Of a stretch of DNA of 64,000 nt, positions 8,843-17,821 are shown in pieces; the stretch's first letter is position 1; each line of letters opens with the position of its first letter. The DNA comes from Gemmatimonadota bacterium (GTDB lineage Bacteria > Latescibacterota > UBA2968): contig PBWH01000003.1 of assembly GCA_002727195.1 (NCBI GenBank), positions 1-64,000 on the forward strand, in the 5' to 3' direction. Both the position numbers and the translations under genes were made by a program. The notes beneath the pieces are model-generated. The model was not told the DNA's origin. It did no database searches and saw nothing but the letters and a program-made list of their open reading frames with translations.

Positions 8843-10114
8843 CTAGTTTTGGCTGATCCGGTCGGCGAGCTCGCCGACTGCTAGGGTGACCTGGTCTCCG
8901 GTTCGGAGGTCCTTCAGCGACGCTTTGTCTGCTGCTGCCTCATCGGGTCCTAGGACAACCACATATCGTATCGCTTTCTTGTCGGCGTGCTTGAATTGCC
9001 GATCCAGTTTGTGCTTCGGCGACAGGTAGAGCTCGGTGGGGATGCCCGCTCGACGGAGGGTGGCCGCCACATGTGAGGAGGTGTCCAGAAGGTCCTCGGC
9101 AAAGACGGTTACGAGGACGCGCACCTCCGTGGGGTGCGCATCCGGCATCTTCTCGACTTCCTTCAAGAGCTCCGTCAAGGCCATATCACCGACTGCGAAG
9201 CCTACGCCCGGAATCTGGCGCTTACCGCCGACTTGTAGGGTTAGGTTGTCGTACCGTCCGCCCCCGAACAGTGCTCGGCGGAGAGACGTCTTTGCCCAGG
9301 CCTCGAACACGGTCCTAGTGTAGTAGTCGAACCCGCGCACGATCCTAGGGTCCAGCTGGATGTAGCTCTCCACCCCCGCCTTGCTGAGGTGCGCCATGAT
9401 TTCGGTCAGCCAGTCCGAGACGATCGGTGATTTCGACTGGAGGATGTCCTGAAGCTCGGATGCCTGCGTGTCTCCGAGCCCTGCTTCGGCCAGGGCTGCC
9501 TTGAATTTCTCTGGATCCATCTTGTCGACACGGTCGATAAGGCCGAACACGGCTGGGATCAGGTCGTCCCGGATCCCCAGGGTCTCCCGCAGGAGCGACT
9601 CTGCTGCCTGACGATCGTTGAGGCGGAGCGTGACGTGATCAGGCGTGAGGTCGAGCGTCTTTAAGGTTGCACAGGCGAGGCTGAGGATCTCAGCGTCAGC
9701 GACGGGAGAATCTGCTCCCAGGAGGTCTACATTCCATTGGAAGAAGGCCCGTCCTCGTCCCCTTTGGGGCCGTTCGTAGCGGAAGAACTGGCCGTAGGAC
9801 TGCCACCTGATGGGGAAGGCGAGTTGACCCTCTCGTGAAGCGACCATTCGAGCCAGAGAGGGCGTCAGCTCAGGCCTGAGTACCAGATCGCGGTCGTCGC
9901 GATCTTTCAGCGTAAATGTTTGTTGATTAACGATTTCTTCGCTGCTTTTGCCCAGATAGAGGTCCTGGTGCTCAAGTAGCGATCCCTCGTATTCCTCGAA
10001 CCCGAAAAGTCGGCCTACTTCGAGGAACTTGCCGGACAACCACTTCTGGTATGCCCAGTCGTCCGGGTAGAAGTCCCGCGTGCCTTTGACGTTTGGGATG
10101 ATTTTCGATGCCAT
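8843..10114 (-). CDS. hisS: Histidyl-tRNA synthetase
   Basis: A 423-residue class II synthetase. The N terminus has the family signature KGTRDFYPDD. Motif 2 (FRYERPQRGRGRAFFQWN) and the histidine-specific LDPRIVRGFDYYT and GGGRYDNL motifs follow, then the C-terminal anticodon-binding domain. I start it at the ATG at 10114, directly before the conserved N terminus. An upstream TTG at 10168 would add 18 unconserved residues with no ribosome binding site. It lies between the rnhB-yraN fusion and aspS. Confidence 0.96.
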   Translation of the reverse strand: MASKIIPNVKGTRDFYPDDWAYQKWLSGKFLEVGRLFGFEEYEGSLLEHQDLYLGKSSEEIVNQQTFTLKDRDDRDLVLRPELTPSLARMVASREGQLAFPIRWQSYGQFFRYERPQRGRGRAFFQWNVDLLGADSPVADAEILSLACATLKTLDLTPDHVTLRLNDRQAAESLLRETLGIRDDLIPAVFGLIDRVDKMDPEKFKAALAEAGLGDTQASELQDILQSKSPIVSDWLTEIMAHLSKAGVESYIQLDPRIVRGFDYYTRTVFEAWAKTSLRRALFGGGRYDNLTLQVGGKRQIPGVGFAVGDMALTELLKEVEKMPDAHPTEVRVLVTVFAEDLLDTSSHVAATLRRAGIPTELYLSPKHKLDRQFKHADKKAIRYVVVLGPDEAAADKASLKDLRTGDQVTLAVGELADRISQN

Positions 10115-10210
10115 GGCGGTGAGGAGAGAGGGTCTGAATCGGATCTGAGAGAGAGCCGAACCTAACAAGAAGGTCTTGTTCTGTCAACAACTTACACGCG
10201 ATTCGGCCGC

Positions 10211-11488
10211 TCAGGATTCGAAGGCTGCCGGGTAGTGTCGGACCGTGGGGACGTCGCCCCCGAGCAGGACCGAGACGACGTCGAACCGGGGTGAGAGACT
10301 GGTTGGGTTCTGGTCCAGATAGGTTCCCGCTGCGCTGCATATCCTGGACTGCTTGTGCGGCGTAACCCATTTTGCAAGCTCTGTTTCGGAGGTTTTTACT
10401 TCGACGAAAGCGATCGTATCGCCTTGCTGAGCGATCAGATCGATCTCGCCACGACCGAAACGGACATTGCGCTCGAGAATCAGGAAACCGGACTGTTCCA
10501 GCCAGGCCTCGGCAGCTTCTTCTCCTGCGATAGATGGTTTCTGTAACTGGCTGCGGCGCCGATCAATACGATTGTCTATATCGGATCTTTCTTCATCGGA
10601 CAGCTCGGATAACTTTCGATGAAGGGTTGCTTGGTAGGTGTCGAGTTCCGCAGTCCGCTTGATCGAATCGACCTCTTCTCTGACTTGGCGAAACGTGTCG
10701 GACCTGGCGGCGAGAGCATCCTCTACTGTGCTGAAGGAGCGACGATGTATGGGGCACGGGCCCTGATCCATCAATCCTCCGATGTGCTCGGCGCTAGCGT
10801 AACCCTTGTGGCCGGTGAACCCGTATGCCGGGTATCTGGCGTCCCAGTCTACCATCTCCTGGTCTCGAGTGACCTTGGCGACCACGGAAGCCGCCGCAAT
10901 ACTCAAGGAAGCTGCGTCACCGCCGACGACCGCAAGTTCGCGGCATCCGCTTTCCGGAACCCGATTCCCGTCGATCAGAGCATAATCAGGCGCGGTCTCG
11001 AGTCCTGAGATCGCTGCACGCATCGCCTTCAGGGTCGCCTGGTAGATGTTGATCTGGTCGATTTCTTCGGGAGGCACGGATCCGATCGATATGTCCAGGG
11101 CCTTGGCCCGAATCTCTTCATAGAGCTCCTCCCTGGACTCGGCAGTCAGGGCTTTTGAGTCATCAAGCCCCTTGATGCGGGCGGTGGGGGGAAGGATGAC
11201 GGCAGACGCGACTACCGGTCCTGCCAGCGGGCCACGCCCGACCTCGTCAACACCCGCGACGTTTGCGTAGCCCTTCTCCCAGAGCCGACGTTCGTGTTTG
11301 AGCATTCGGAGAAGACGGTTGCGTTCTCTGCGGTCTGCACGTTTCTGTTTGCGGGCCCTCTCTGCGAGGCTGCGCATGCCGGATCTGGCGTCGGATTCCA
11401 GGGCAGTCAGGAAGGCTTCGAGCCCTCGCGGCCTGCCGGCCACGTAGGCGGCAGCTTCGGAGACAGACATGTCCGAGGGGTGAGGCAT
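10211..11488 (-). CDS. rnhB: RNase HII fused to YraN (UPF0102) nuclease-like domain
   Basis: About 425 residues. A basic helical N terminus leads into an RNase HII domain (about 77-255) with the catalytic motif DEVGRG, which removes ribonucleotides and RNA from RNA:DNA hybrids. A linker of about 65 residues, partly charged helix, joins a complete YraN domain (about 319-420) with the nuclease-fold pattern GEIDLIA and FVEVKT. These are normally two separate, often adjacent genes. No stop codon separates them here. The ATG at 11488 is preferred; an upstream TTG at 11500 is possible. Neither has a clear ribosome binding site. Confidence 0.93.
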   Translation of the reverse strand: MPHPSDMSVSEAAAYVAGRPRGLEAFLTALESDARSGMRSLAERARKQKRADRRERNRLLRMLKHERRLWEKGYANVAGVDEVGRGPLAGPVVASAVILPPTARIKGLDDSKALTAESREELYEEIRAKALDISIGSVPPEEIDQINIYQATLKAMRAAISGLETAPDYALIDGNRVPESGCRELAVVGGDAASLSIAAASVVAKVTRDQEMVDWDARYPAYGFTGHKGYASAEHIGGLMDQGPCPIHRRSFSTVEDALAARSDTFRQVREEVDSIKRTAELDTYQATLHRKLSELSDEERSDIDNRIDRRRSQLQKPSIAGEEAAEAWLEQSGFLILERNVRFGRGEIDLIAQQGDTIAFVEVKTSETELAKWVTPHKQSRICSAAGTYLDQNPTSLSPRFDVVSVLLGGDVPTVRHYPAAFES

Positions 11489-11553
11489 CTTGGGCGGCAA
11501 GAAGACGACTTTTCCGGGGAGATGTGTTGTGACTGTGAAGGGAGCGACGATCG

Positions 11554-11582
11554 AATGTAAGGGGCACCAAGCGGGTCGTCAA
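11554..11582 (-). promoter_or_regulatory. Sigma70-like promoter of rnhB-hisS-aspS
   Basis: On the minus strand TTGACG (11577-11582) and TACATT (11554-11559) are 17 bases apart, about 65 bases ahead of the rnhB start. This could drive the three-gene unit. Confidence 0.65.
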
Positions 11583-11649
11583 GCAATCGAAGCTGGTAAA
11601 GATTAGGTGGCCTTAAAAACTTCTTGAGGGTCTCGTTGGGTAGGCCAGT

Positions 11650-11678
11650 TTGATCGCGCGTTAGGATGTAACTATATT
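11650..11678 (+). promoter_or_regulatory. Sigma70-like promoter of ABC exporter operon
   Basis: TTGATC (11650-11655), a 17-base spacer and TATATT (11673-11678) precede the ABC exporter pair, leaving a leader of about 40 bases. Confidence 0.65.
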
Positions 11679-11723
11679 GGATACTTACGCCTCAGACTGT
11701 GCTGTGGGACGATAGGCGAGCTA

Positions 11724-13499
11724 ATGGAAGAACAGGGCAATCCCAAGACTCAGAACCTCAAGAAACTGCTGCAGTTTGTCCGACCGTATCAGCGACGCCT
11801 CTTCGGCGCCCTCCTGCTGACCATCGGTCTGACGACGGTCTCCATGACACCGCCGTTGATTATGAAGTTCATCGTCGACGAGATCGTCGTCGGTGGGCGG
11901 TGGGACCTCCTGGAGATCGTCCTTCTAATATCTGTTCTCATCCCGGTGGCGGCCGCCGGTCTTAGTGTCTTAACGACCTACTCCATTTCCATCATATCGC
12001 ACCGCCTGATCATGGATATCCGTGAGGCGATGTTCGATCACCTACTTCGCCTGTCACTCCTGTTCTACGACAAGATGGGGACAGGGAAGATCATGGAACG
12101 AATCATGGGTGACGTTGCGACGGTGCGCAGCATGGTGACGATGCGCGTTCTGAGCATCGTGACAGACTTCGTGTCTTTCTGGTTCGCGATCGCCATGTGT
12201 GCCAGCCTGAACTGGAAGCTGGGTGCGTTACTGATCGCCCTTTTGCCTCTGTATCTGTTCAACTACTTCGGCTGGCGGGGCGGAATCCGTGCGTCCGTTC
12301 GAGCGTGGCGGACGAAGATGGACAAGGTCTCCGTTGGGCTGCAGGAACGGCTGAGCGGTGTGCAGGTCGTGAAGGCGTATGGCAAGGAACGTCGAGAGAA
12401 TAGAGCCTTCGCGAACGAGACACGCGACACCCTCGATCAGGCCATGACCACGGCTACGTTCCGCGCCGGCTACGAGTCGGGTGTGTGGGCGGTGTCCGGG
12501 ATCCGCAATACCGTGGTGTTCTGCCTGGGGTGTTACTTCGTGATCGAGGGAGAGATGACCTACGGTGCGGTGATGGCCTTTCTCTCCTATGCGATGCGGG
12601 TGTTCAAGCCCGTCCTGAACTTGACCCAAGAGGCGATGCGGTTCGAGCAGATGATGATTTCCGTCGATCGGATCTTTGAAGTGCTGGATCACGACATAGA
12701 CGTGAAAGACAAGCCTGACGCCGTCGAGCTTCCCCGGATCGAGGGTCGTGTGACCTTCGAAGATGTCTGGTTCGAGTATGAAGAAGGCGAGCCGGTGATC
12801 CGAGGCGTCGACCTCGAGGTCGAGCCCGGAGAAATGGTCGCGCTGGTCGGGCACACGGGGTGTGGCAAAACGACTCTGACGAGCCTTCTGATGCGCTACT
12901 TCGATGTGACGAAGGGACGCATCACGATCGACGGTCACGACCTGCGAGATATGAAACTGGGAGCGATGCGAAAACAGATCGGGCAGGTCCTTCAAGATTC
13001 GGTGATGTTCAACTCGACGATTCGGGAGAATCTGACGTATGGGAACACCGATGCCACCGAGGCCGAGATCATCACGGCCGCGCGCGTTGGCGAGATTCAC
13101 GAGTTCATCGTGCGAACCGCTGATGGCTACGACACGCAGCTAGGGGACGAGGGGGTCAAGCTGTCGGTCGGAGAGAAGCAGCGGCTCTCGATCGCCCGAG
13201 CGGTGTTAACGGACCCGAGTGTGCTGATCCTCGATGAAGCGACTTCTTCGCTGGACTCGTTGTCCGAAGCCCTGATCCAGAAGGCGATGGCCAACGTGCT
13301 GGAGGGCAGGACCTCTTTCGTGATCGCGCACCGGCTGTCGACGATTGTGAACGCAGACAAAATCGTGGTGGTGGACCAGGGGGAGATCGTCGAATGTGGG
13401 AGACACGAGGAGTTACTCGAGAACCCAGGCGGACGATACCGAGAGCTGTATGCGCAACAGTTTGCTGGTGCCGCAGAAGAAGAACTGGCGGCCGACTGA
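11724..13499 (+). CDS. ABC exporter half-transporter, catalytic-Walker-B subunit
   Basis: A 591-residue type IV (MsbA/LmrA-like) exporter half: six transmembrane helices (about 20-320) and an ATPase domain. Walker A is GHTGCGKT (376-383), Walker B ends LILDEAT with catalytic Glu505, and the H-loop histidine is 536. Its signature motif is LSVGE (480-484), not the canonical LSGGQ. The next gene overlaps the stop codon and encodes the complementary half, so this is one subunit of a heterodimer like TM287/288 or BmrCD. The substrate could be a lipid, drug or peptide and cannot be inferred. Confidence 0.9.
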   Translation: MEEQGNPKTQNLKKLLQFVRPYQRRLFGALLLTIGLTTVSMTPPLIMKFIVDEIVVGGRWDLLEIVLLISVLIPVAAAGLSVLTTYSISIISHRLIMDIREAMFDHLLRLSLLFYDKMGTGKIMERIMGDVATVRSMVTMRVLSIVTDFVSFWFAIAMCASLNWKLGALLIALLPLYLFNYFGWRGGIRASVRAWRTKMDKVSVGLQERLSGVQVVKAYGKERRENRAFANETRDTLDQAMTTATFRAGYESGVWAVSGIRNTVVFCLGCYFVIEGEMTYGAVMAFLSYAMRVFKPVLNLTQEAMRFEQMMISVDRIFEVLDHDIDVKDKPDAVELPRIEGRVTFEDVWFEYEEGEPVIRGVDLEVEPGEMVALVGHTGCGKTTLTSLLMRYFDVTKGRITIDGHDLRDMKLGAMRKQIGQVLQDSVMFNSTIRENLTYGNTDATEAEIITAARVGEIHEFIVRTADGYDTQLGDEGVKLSVGEKQRLSIARAVLTDPSVLILDEATSSLDSLSEALIQKAMANVLEGRTSFVIAHRLSTIVNADKIVVVDQGEIVECGRHEELLENPGGRYRELYAQQFAGAAEEELAAD

Positions 13500-15406
13500 T
13501 GGATCAGCTTAAGCGATTCACGAACACGTATATCCGGCCCTTCTGGGTTCGTATGCTCGCGGTTATGATCATGGCGACCGTGACGTCTTCCTATTCTTTC
13601 ATCCTCGGATACATAACGAAGGTCACGGTCGACGATGTCCTCCAGTTGAAGCCGGAGGTGACCGTGGTGAGGGGAACACTCGGTGGTGGAGACGGATCGC
13701 TTCTACCCAGAGAGACACGACCCCGACGTGATCCTCAGTTGACGCTCCTCAGGAAGGAGCCCCTTCCTGAGCCTGTCGTCGAAAAGACGAGAACCGAGAA
13801 GCTCAAGTTTCTCTGGTTCATCTTCTTCACCTACCTGGTCGTCCGGTCGCTGTTCGCCGCGATCAACTGGTTCTACACCTATCACATCGCTTACGTCGGC
13901 CAGCGGATCGTTTACCACATCCGTCTTGACCTGCACCAGAAGATCCAGAAGCTCCAGATGACGTTCTTCGACCGTCAGCAGACGGGGAAGCTCATGGCGC
14001 GCCTGCTCGATGACGTGCAACTCCTCCAGAGCGAAGTCGCCACAACGTTTGTTCAGACGACCCGCCACGTCGCCCGCATTCTCCTCGGGGTCATCATCCT
14101 CCTGACGATCAACGTCGAACTGGCCCTCGTGGCGTTCGCGGCACTCCCAATCTACGTGATCGCCTACAAGAGTTTTCAGAAGGCGATCGCCGTCGCATTT
14201 ACAAGGATGCGCGAAACGTATGCGGACACGTATGGCATGCTCGAGGAGCGGGTTCGCGGGGTGCGAGTCGTGCTGTCATTCGCGAAGGAGCGGGGGGAGT
14301 ATCGGTCCTTCTACCGGCGTCTGGTTCAGATCTTTCGCTTGGCGCTCAGGGGTTCGATGCTGAATACGGGACTCGGGGCGACGTGCAGTGCTATCAGCGC
14401 GGTTGCGACGGCGTTCATTCTCTACCTGGGTGCGCTCCGGGTACAGAGCGGTGCGATCACGGTCGGCGACCTGATCTACTTCCACATGTCGGTGGGTAAC
14501 CTGTTCATGCCGCTCGTAGCGCTGGCCAACGTGAACGCGACCATTCAGCAAATGGTGGTCATCATCTCTCGTGTGTTCGAGGTTCTCGACGAAGAGGTGA
14601 TCATCCAGGATCGTCCGACCGCTGCCCGTCTCGACACGGTCCGCGGTCGTGTGGTCTTCAAGAACGTTAGTTTCCGTTACTCGGACGCGGGCGACTACGT
14701 GCTGAGAGATGTCGATTTTCGGGTCAGACCTGGGATGTCACTCGCGGTTGTTGGGCCATCCGGATCTGGTAAGAGCACGTTGGTCAACCTGCTGCTGAGG
14801 CTGTATGAGCCGACCCAGGGTCGGATCCAACTGGACGACTACGACCTGCGCGATATCCGGTTGTCCTCGTTGCGGCAGCACATCAGCGTGGTGCCGCAGG
14901 AGGCGGTGCTGTTCTCGGGTACCATCGCTGAGAATATCGTCTATGGACGGAGGGAGGCTACGCCAGAGCAGGTTATGAATGCGGCAAAGGCTGCGGAGCT
15001 ACACGACTACGTGATGACCCTGCCAGAGAAATACGAGGCTCGGGTCGGGGAGCGGGGTTCAAACCTGTCGGGTGGACAGAAGCAGAGGCTTTCGTTCGCG
15101 ATGGCCATGCTGACCGATCCGAGTATTCTGGTGCTGGATGACACAACGTCCGCGCTTGATGCGAAAACCGAGGCGCGAATTCAGGAGACGTTGAGTCGGA
15201 TCATGGAAGGGAGAACGACTTTCGTGATCACTCACCGCATATCGACCGCGATGCGGGCGGATCGCATTCTGGTTTTGGATAATGGACGAGGCGTGGGCTG
15301 GGGAACGCACGACGAACTCGTTGTCCAGGACGGTGTCTACAAGGACCTTCACGATCAGCAAACGAGTCAGCCGGACGTGATCGACGATCTGGAACCGGCT
15401 ACTTAG
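13499..15406 (+). CDS. ABC exporter half-transporter, degenerate-Walker-B subunit
   Basis: A 635-residue partner of the preceding protein. The start ATG overlaps the previous stop as TGATG, which argues for 1:1 coupled synthesis. After the first transmembrane helix comes an unusual polar insertion of about 55 residues (roughly 48-105) before the second helix, probably extracytoplasmic. The ATPase has Walker A GPSGSGKS (419-426), canonical signature LSGGQ (523-527) and His579. Walker B reads LVLDD, with Asp548 in place of the catalytic glutamate. Pairing with the upstream subunit leaves one consensus and one degenerate ATP site. Confidence 0.9.
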   Translation: MDQLKRFTNTYIRPFWVRMLAVMIMATVTSSYSFILGYITKVTVDDVLQLKPEVTVVRGTLGGGDGSLLPRETRPRRDPQLTLLRKEPLPEPVVEKTRTEKLKFLWFIFFTYLVVRSLFAAINWFYTYHIAYVGQRIVYHIRLDLHQKIQKLQMTFFDRQQTGKLMARLLDDVQLLQSEVATTFVQTTRHVARILLGVIILLTINVELALVAFAALPIYVIAYKSFQKAIAVAFTRMRETYADTYGMLEERVRGVRVVLSFAKERGEYRSFYRRLVQIFRLALRGSMLNTGLGATCSAISAVATAFILYLGALRVQSGAITVGDLIYFHMSVGNLFMPLVALANVNATIQQMVVIISRVFEVLDEEVIIQDRPTAARLDTVRGRVVFKNVSFRYSDAGDYVLRDVDFRVRPGMSLAVVGPSGSGKSTLVNLLLRLYEPTQGRIQLDDYDLRDIRLSSLRQHISVVPQEAVLFSGTIAENIVYGRREATPEQVMNAAKAAELHDYVMTLPEKYEARVGERGSNLSGGQKQRLSFAMAMLTDPSILVLDDTTSALDAKTEARIQETLSRIMEGRTTFVITHRISTAMRADRILVLDNGRGVGWGTHDELVVQDGVYKDLHDQQTSQPDVIDDLEPAT

Positions 15407-15436
15407 ACGTTCCGGATACTGTTGGCTGTATACGAG

Positions 15437-15470
15437 AAAGGGCGCCTCGGTGAGGCGCCCTTTATTTTTT
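15437..15470 (+). terminator. Rho-independent terminator of ABC exporter operon
   Basis: A perfect 12-bp GC-rich stem (15437-15448 with 15452-15463), a 3-base loop and a T-rich tail. Confidence 0.92.
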
Positions 15471-15483
15471 CCTCTAGCCTGGC

Positions 15484-16257
15484 TCAGACGGGTTCTTCAA
15501 TCATCTTTTTGTAGATGGTCTCGTCCTCACCGCTATACTTCTTGATGCACAGGTCGCAGTCCACGCACGGCCGTTCGTAGCAGTTTTTGTGGACGCGGAC
15601 GGGATACTGCTTCTTGAAGGCCTCGGCGTTCTCCTTGCTCCCGAATACATAACGTTCCTGGAGATTGCCGAACGAGGCGTATACGAGAATCGGCTCGTTG
15701 TCATACTCGGTCAGCGGCTTCTCCGTCCAGGAGTCGACAGCCGCCTGCACGACCATCCGGGCCTTCCGCTTTTTGTGCACCTCTTCGTCGGTCCACTTGA
15801 ACTCGATGAACTCGACGTTGTCCTTCGATACTTTCGCTCGAACGACGCCATCCGTAATCCCGAGGATGTAGTAGTCCTTAGTGTCGAACGTGGTCCCACA
15901 CTCTATCGTGCTGCCGTTCTTGAGGTGGATGATGGATTGTCCCTCCTCCGGGGAGATGTGGGAGAACCATCCACAATTGGCGCAGACCGTCGTAAACAGG
16001 AACTGGTTCGTCTTGTGACCGCATGAGGGGCAGCGGCCTTCTTCCATCAGCTTAATGTCACGGAGAGAGGTCTTGGCGGCCTCCTTCACCGCTTCATTGA
16101 TCTCCTCCATCGTTTCGTCGAGTTCGACCTTCCCGTCCTCCGCGAGTAGGGACATCGCCTCTTCGATTTCTTCGTCCTGTCCTTCCAGGACATACTGCTT
16201 CTCGCGCTGCAGTTCGGACCCGTTCTCTTCGTCCTTCTTGAAGAAGCCCTTCAGCAT
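15484..16257 (-). CDS. Unknown protein with zinc ribbon and C-terminal cysteine cluster
   Basis: A 257-residue soluble protein I do not recognise. Residues 1-70 are very acidic and helical. Residues 76-95 form a zinc ribbon, CPSC-X12-CANC. Residues 108-160 look like a small beta domain, followed by a basic patch (HKKRKAR) and a mixed region. The C terminus carries C226-X4-C231-X2-C234-X2-C237, a spacing compatible with a metal or Fe-S site. There is no signal peptide or membrane segment. GGGGGGAA precedes the ATG. It is transcribed alone, convergent with the ABC exporter. Confidence 0.7.
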   Translation of the reverse strand: MLKGFFKKDEENGSELQREKQYVLEGQDEEIEEAMSLLAEDGKVELDETMEEINEAVKEAAKTSLRDIKLMEEGRCPSCGHKTNQFLFTTVCANCGWFSHISPEEGQSIIHLKNGSTIECGTTFDTKDYYILGITDGVVRAKVSKDNVEFIEFKWTDEEVHKKRKARMVVQAAVDSWTEKPLTEYDNEPILVYASFGNLQERYVFGSKENAEAFKKQYPVRVHKNCYERPCVDCDLCIKKYSGEDETIYKKMIEEPV

Positions 16258-16295
16258 AAGTTCCCCCCGATACTCCCGAATCGCTCAATCGTGTA

Positions 16296-16324
16296 ATTCA
16301 AGGCACAGCACAAATTTATGCCAA
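16296..16324 (-). promoter_or_regulatory. Candidate promoter of the cysteine-cluster gene
   Basis: On the minus strand TTGGCA (16319-16324) and TTGAAT (16296-16301) are 17 bases apart. The -35 element matches consensus at five positions and the -10 at four, so this is only a candidate. Confidence 0.35.
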
Positions 16325-16380
16325 TTCAGGGGGGGCGTCAAATCAGCGGGCGGCGCGAAATTCAGAAGGTGAGCTTATAG

Positions 16381-17148
16381 CTACAGCCGGCGGATATGGA
16401 ATCCACCGTCGACCGGGATCGCAGCTCCGGTCGTGAAGTCGAGCAGCCCGGAGGCGATTGCCACGACCGCTTTGCCGATGTCGTCGGGCTGTCCCCACCG
16501 GCGGATCGGTGTCAGGCCATCGGTGATCAGCTTGTCGTACTTGTCCTTTACGGGATCCGTCATGTCTGTCTGGATGATCCCTGGCTGGATCTCGTTGACC
16601 GTGATGTCGTGCTCGGCCAGCCGATCGGCGAACAGCTGCGTCATCATGGAGAGACCTGTTTTCGACAGGCAGTATTCGCCCCGGTTGATCGACGTCGTGA
16701 ACGCAGATATAGACGAAATGACAACGATCCGGGCCGCTTCGATCGTGCCCGCGGTCTTGAGGTCGATCATTTTGTTGGCGGCGTATTGCGTCAGGAAATA
16801 GGGCCCCCGGAGGTTCGTGGCCATGACTTCATCATAGCTCTGGGTCTCCGCGTCGAGGAGGTCCGCCCGCACTCGAGGGGCGATTCCGGCGTTGTTGACC
16901 AGCAGGTCGAGGCGCCCGAACGCCTCGAGAGTTTTGTCCACCAGGTTGCGCCCGTCTTGGGTTTCGGTCACGTTTGCCTGGCAGATCTCTGCCCGGACGC
17001 CGTGTGACGAGACCGATTCAGCGGCTTCCTTGGCCGCATCCTCGTTGCGCGTGTAGTTGATCATGATGTCGTGGCCGGCGGCTGCGAGCGATTCGGCGAT
17101 TCCTCGGCCGATGCCTCGGCTCGAGCCGGTGACGATTGCTGTCGGCAT
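16381..17148 (-). CDS. Short-chain dehydrogenase/reductase (FabG-like)
   Basis: A 255-residue classical SDR. The NAD(P) motif TGSSRGIG is at the N terminus, followed by NNAG, a catalytic serine in VISSISA and YCLSK as the catalytic Tyr/Lys pair. The C terminus has a substrate-lid region and PVDGGFH. It probably reduces or oxidises a keto or hydroxy group on a small molecule or sugar; FabG itself is unlikely because no fatty acid genes are near. The ATG at 17148 has AGGAG at good spacing, so upstream in-frame codons are excluded. It diverges from def. Confidence 0.85.
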   Translation of the reverse strand: MPTAIVTGSSRGIGRGIAESLAAAGHDIMINYTRNEDAAKEAAESVSSHGVRAEICQANVTETQDGRNLVDKTLEAFGRLDLLVNNAGIAPRVRADLLDAETQSYDEVMATNLRGPYFLTQYAANKMIDLKTAGTIEAARIVVISSISAFTTSINRGEYCLSKTGLSMMTQLFADRLAEHDITVNEIQPGIIQTDMTDPVKDKYDKLITDGLTPIRRWGQPDDIGKAVVAIASGLLDFTTGAAIPVDGGFHIRRL

Positions 17149-17166
17149 GGATGACTCCTGATTCGA

Positions 17167-17196
17167 TTGGACGCTGTCAGATTCGGGTGCTAAGAT
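17167..17196 (+). promoter_or_regulatory. Candidate promoter of def
   Basis: TTGGAC (17167-17172), an 18-base spacer and TAAGAT (17191-17196) lie 40 bases ahead of the deformylase start. Confidence 0.45.
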
Positions 17197-17235
17197 AATC
17201 AAAAGCGTCGAGCGACGGACCTAAACGGAGAGGTT

Positions 17236-17775
17236 ATGTCAATATTGAAGGTGTCACAGATGGGCCATCCCGTACTGAGACGAGTCGCGGACCCTGTCGA
17301 TCCGGATCAAATCCAGTCGGAAGCCTTCCAGCGATTGGTGAATGACATGGAAGAAACGATGGTCGCTTACCAGGGGGCTGGACTGGCTGGCCCACAGGTT
17401 CACGTTTCGAACCGGATCCTGGTATATCAATCGCAGGACGATGAGGGGATGCCCGAGATTCAAACCCTCGTGAACCCCGAAATCACGCCAGAGAACGACG
17501 AAATGGAGCACGGTTGGGAAGGGTGTCTGAGTATTCCGGGAATTATGGGCTCCGTACCCAGGTACACCCGGATTCGCGTGAGTGCATTGGACGACGAGGG
17601 TGAGCGGGTCGATTACACTGCGGAAGCGTTCGAGGCGCGGGTCATCCAACACGAGGTAGACCACCTGGATGGAATCCTGTATTTTGACCGTATGGATGAC
17701 CTCAAAGCCTTAACGTTTCGGGCTGAATACAAGATGTTCTGTGCCGGACATGAGGACGACGGAGAAGAGGAGTAG
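17236..17775 (+). CDS. def: Peptide deformylase
   Basis: A 179-residue metalloenzyme that removes the formyl group from nascent proteins. The three family motifs are present: GAGLAGPQ (47-54), EGCLS with the metal-binding Cys97, and QHEVDH with His139, Glu140 and His143. Motif 1 has Gly where the second alanine of the usual GxGLAAPQ stands, a tolerated but less common variant. GGAGAGG precedes the ATG. No methionyl-tRNA formyltransferase gene lies beside it. The next gene is a HEAT lipoprotein. Confidence 0.95.
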   Translation: MSILKVSQMGHPVLRRVADPVDPDQIQSEAFQRLVNDMEETMVAYQGAGLAGPQVHVSNRILVYQSQDDEGMPEIQTLVNPEITPENDEMEHGWEGCLSIPGIMGSVPRYTRIRVSALDDEGERVDYTAEAFEARVIQHEVDHLDGILYFDRMDDLKALTFRAEYKMFCAGHEDDGEEE

Positions 17776-17821
17776 CCCTCATTTTACTGGAGAATGCGAC
17801 TTTTCTGCCGAAAATAAGAGT

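Noticed and set aside
16303..16323. Sigma54-type promoter TGGCAT...TGTGC upstream of the cysteine-cluster gene
   Set aside because: The spacing between the GG and GC elements is 11, one more than required, and there is no enhancer-binding protein gene nearby.
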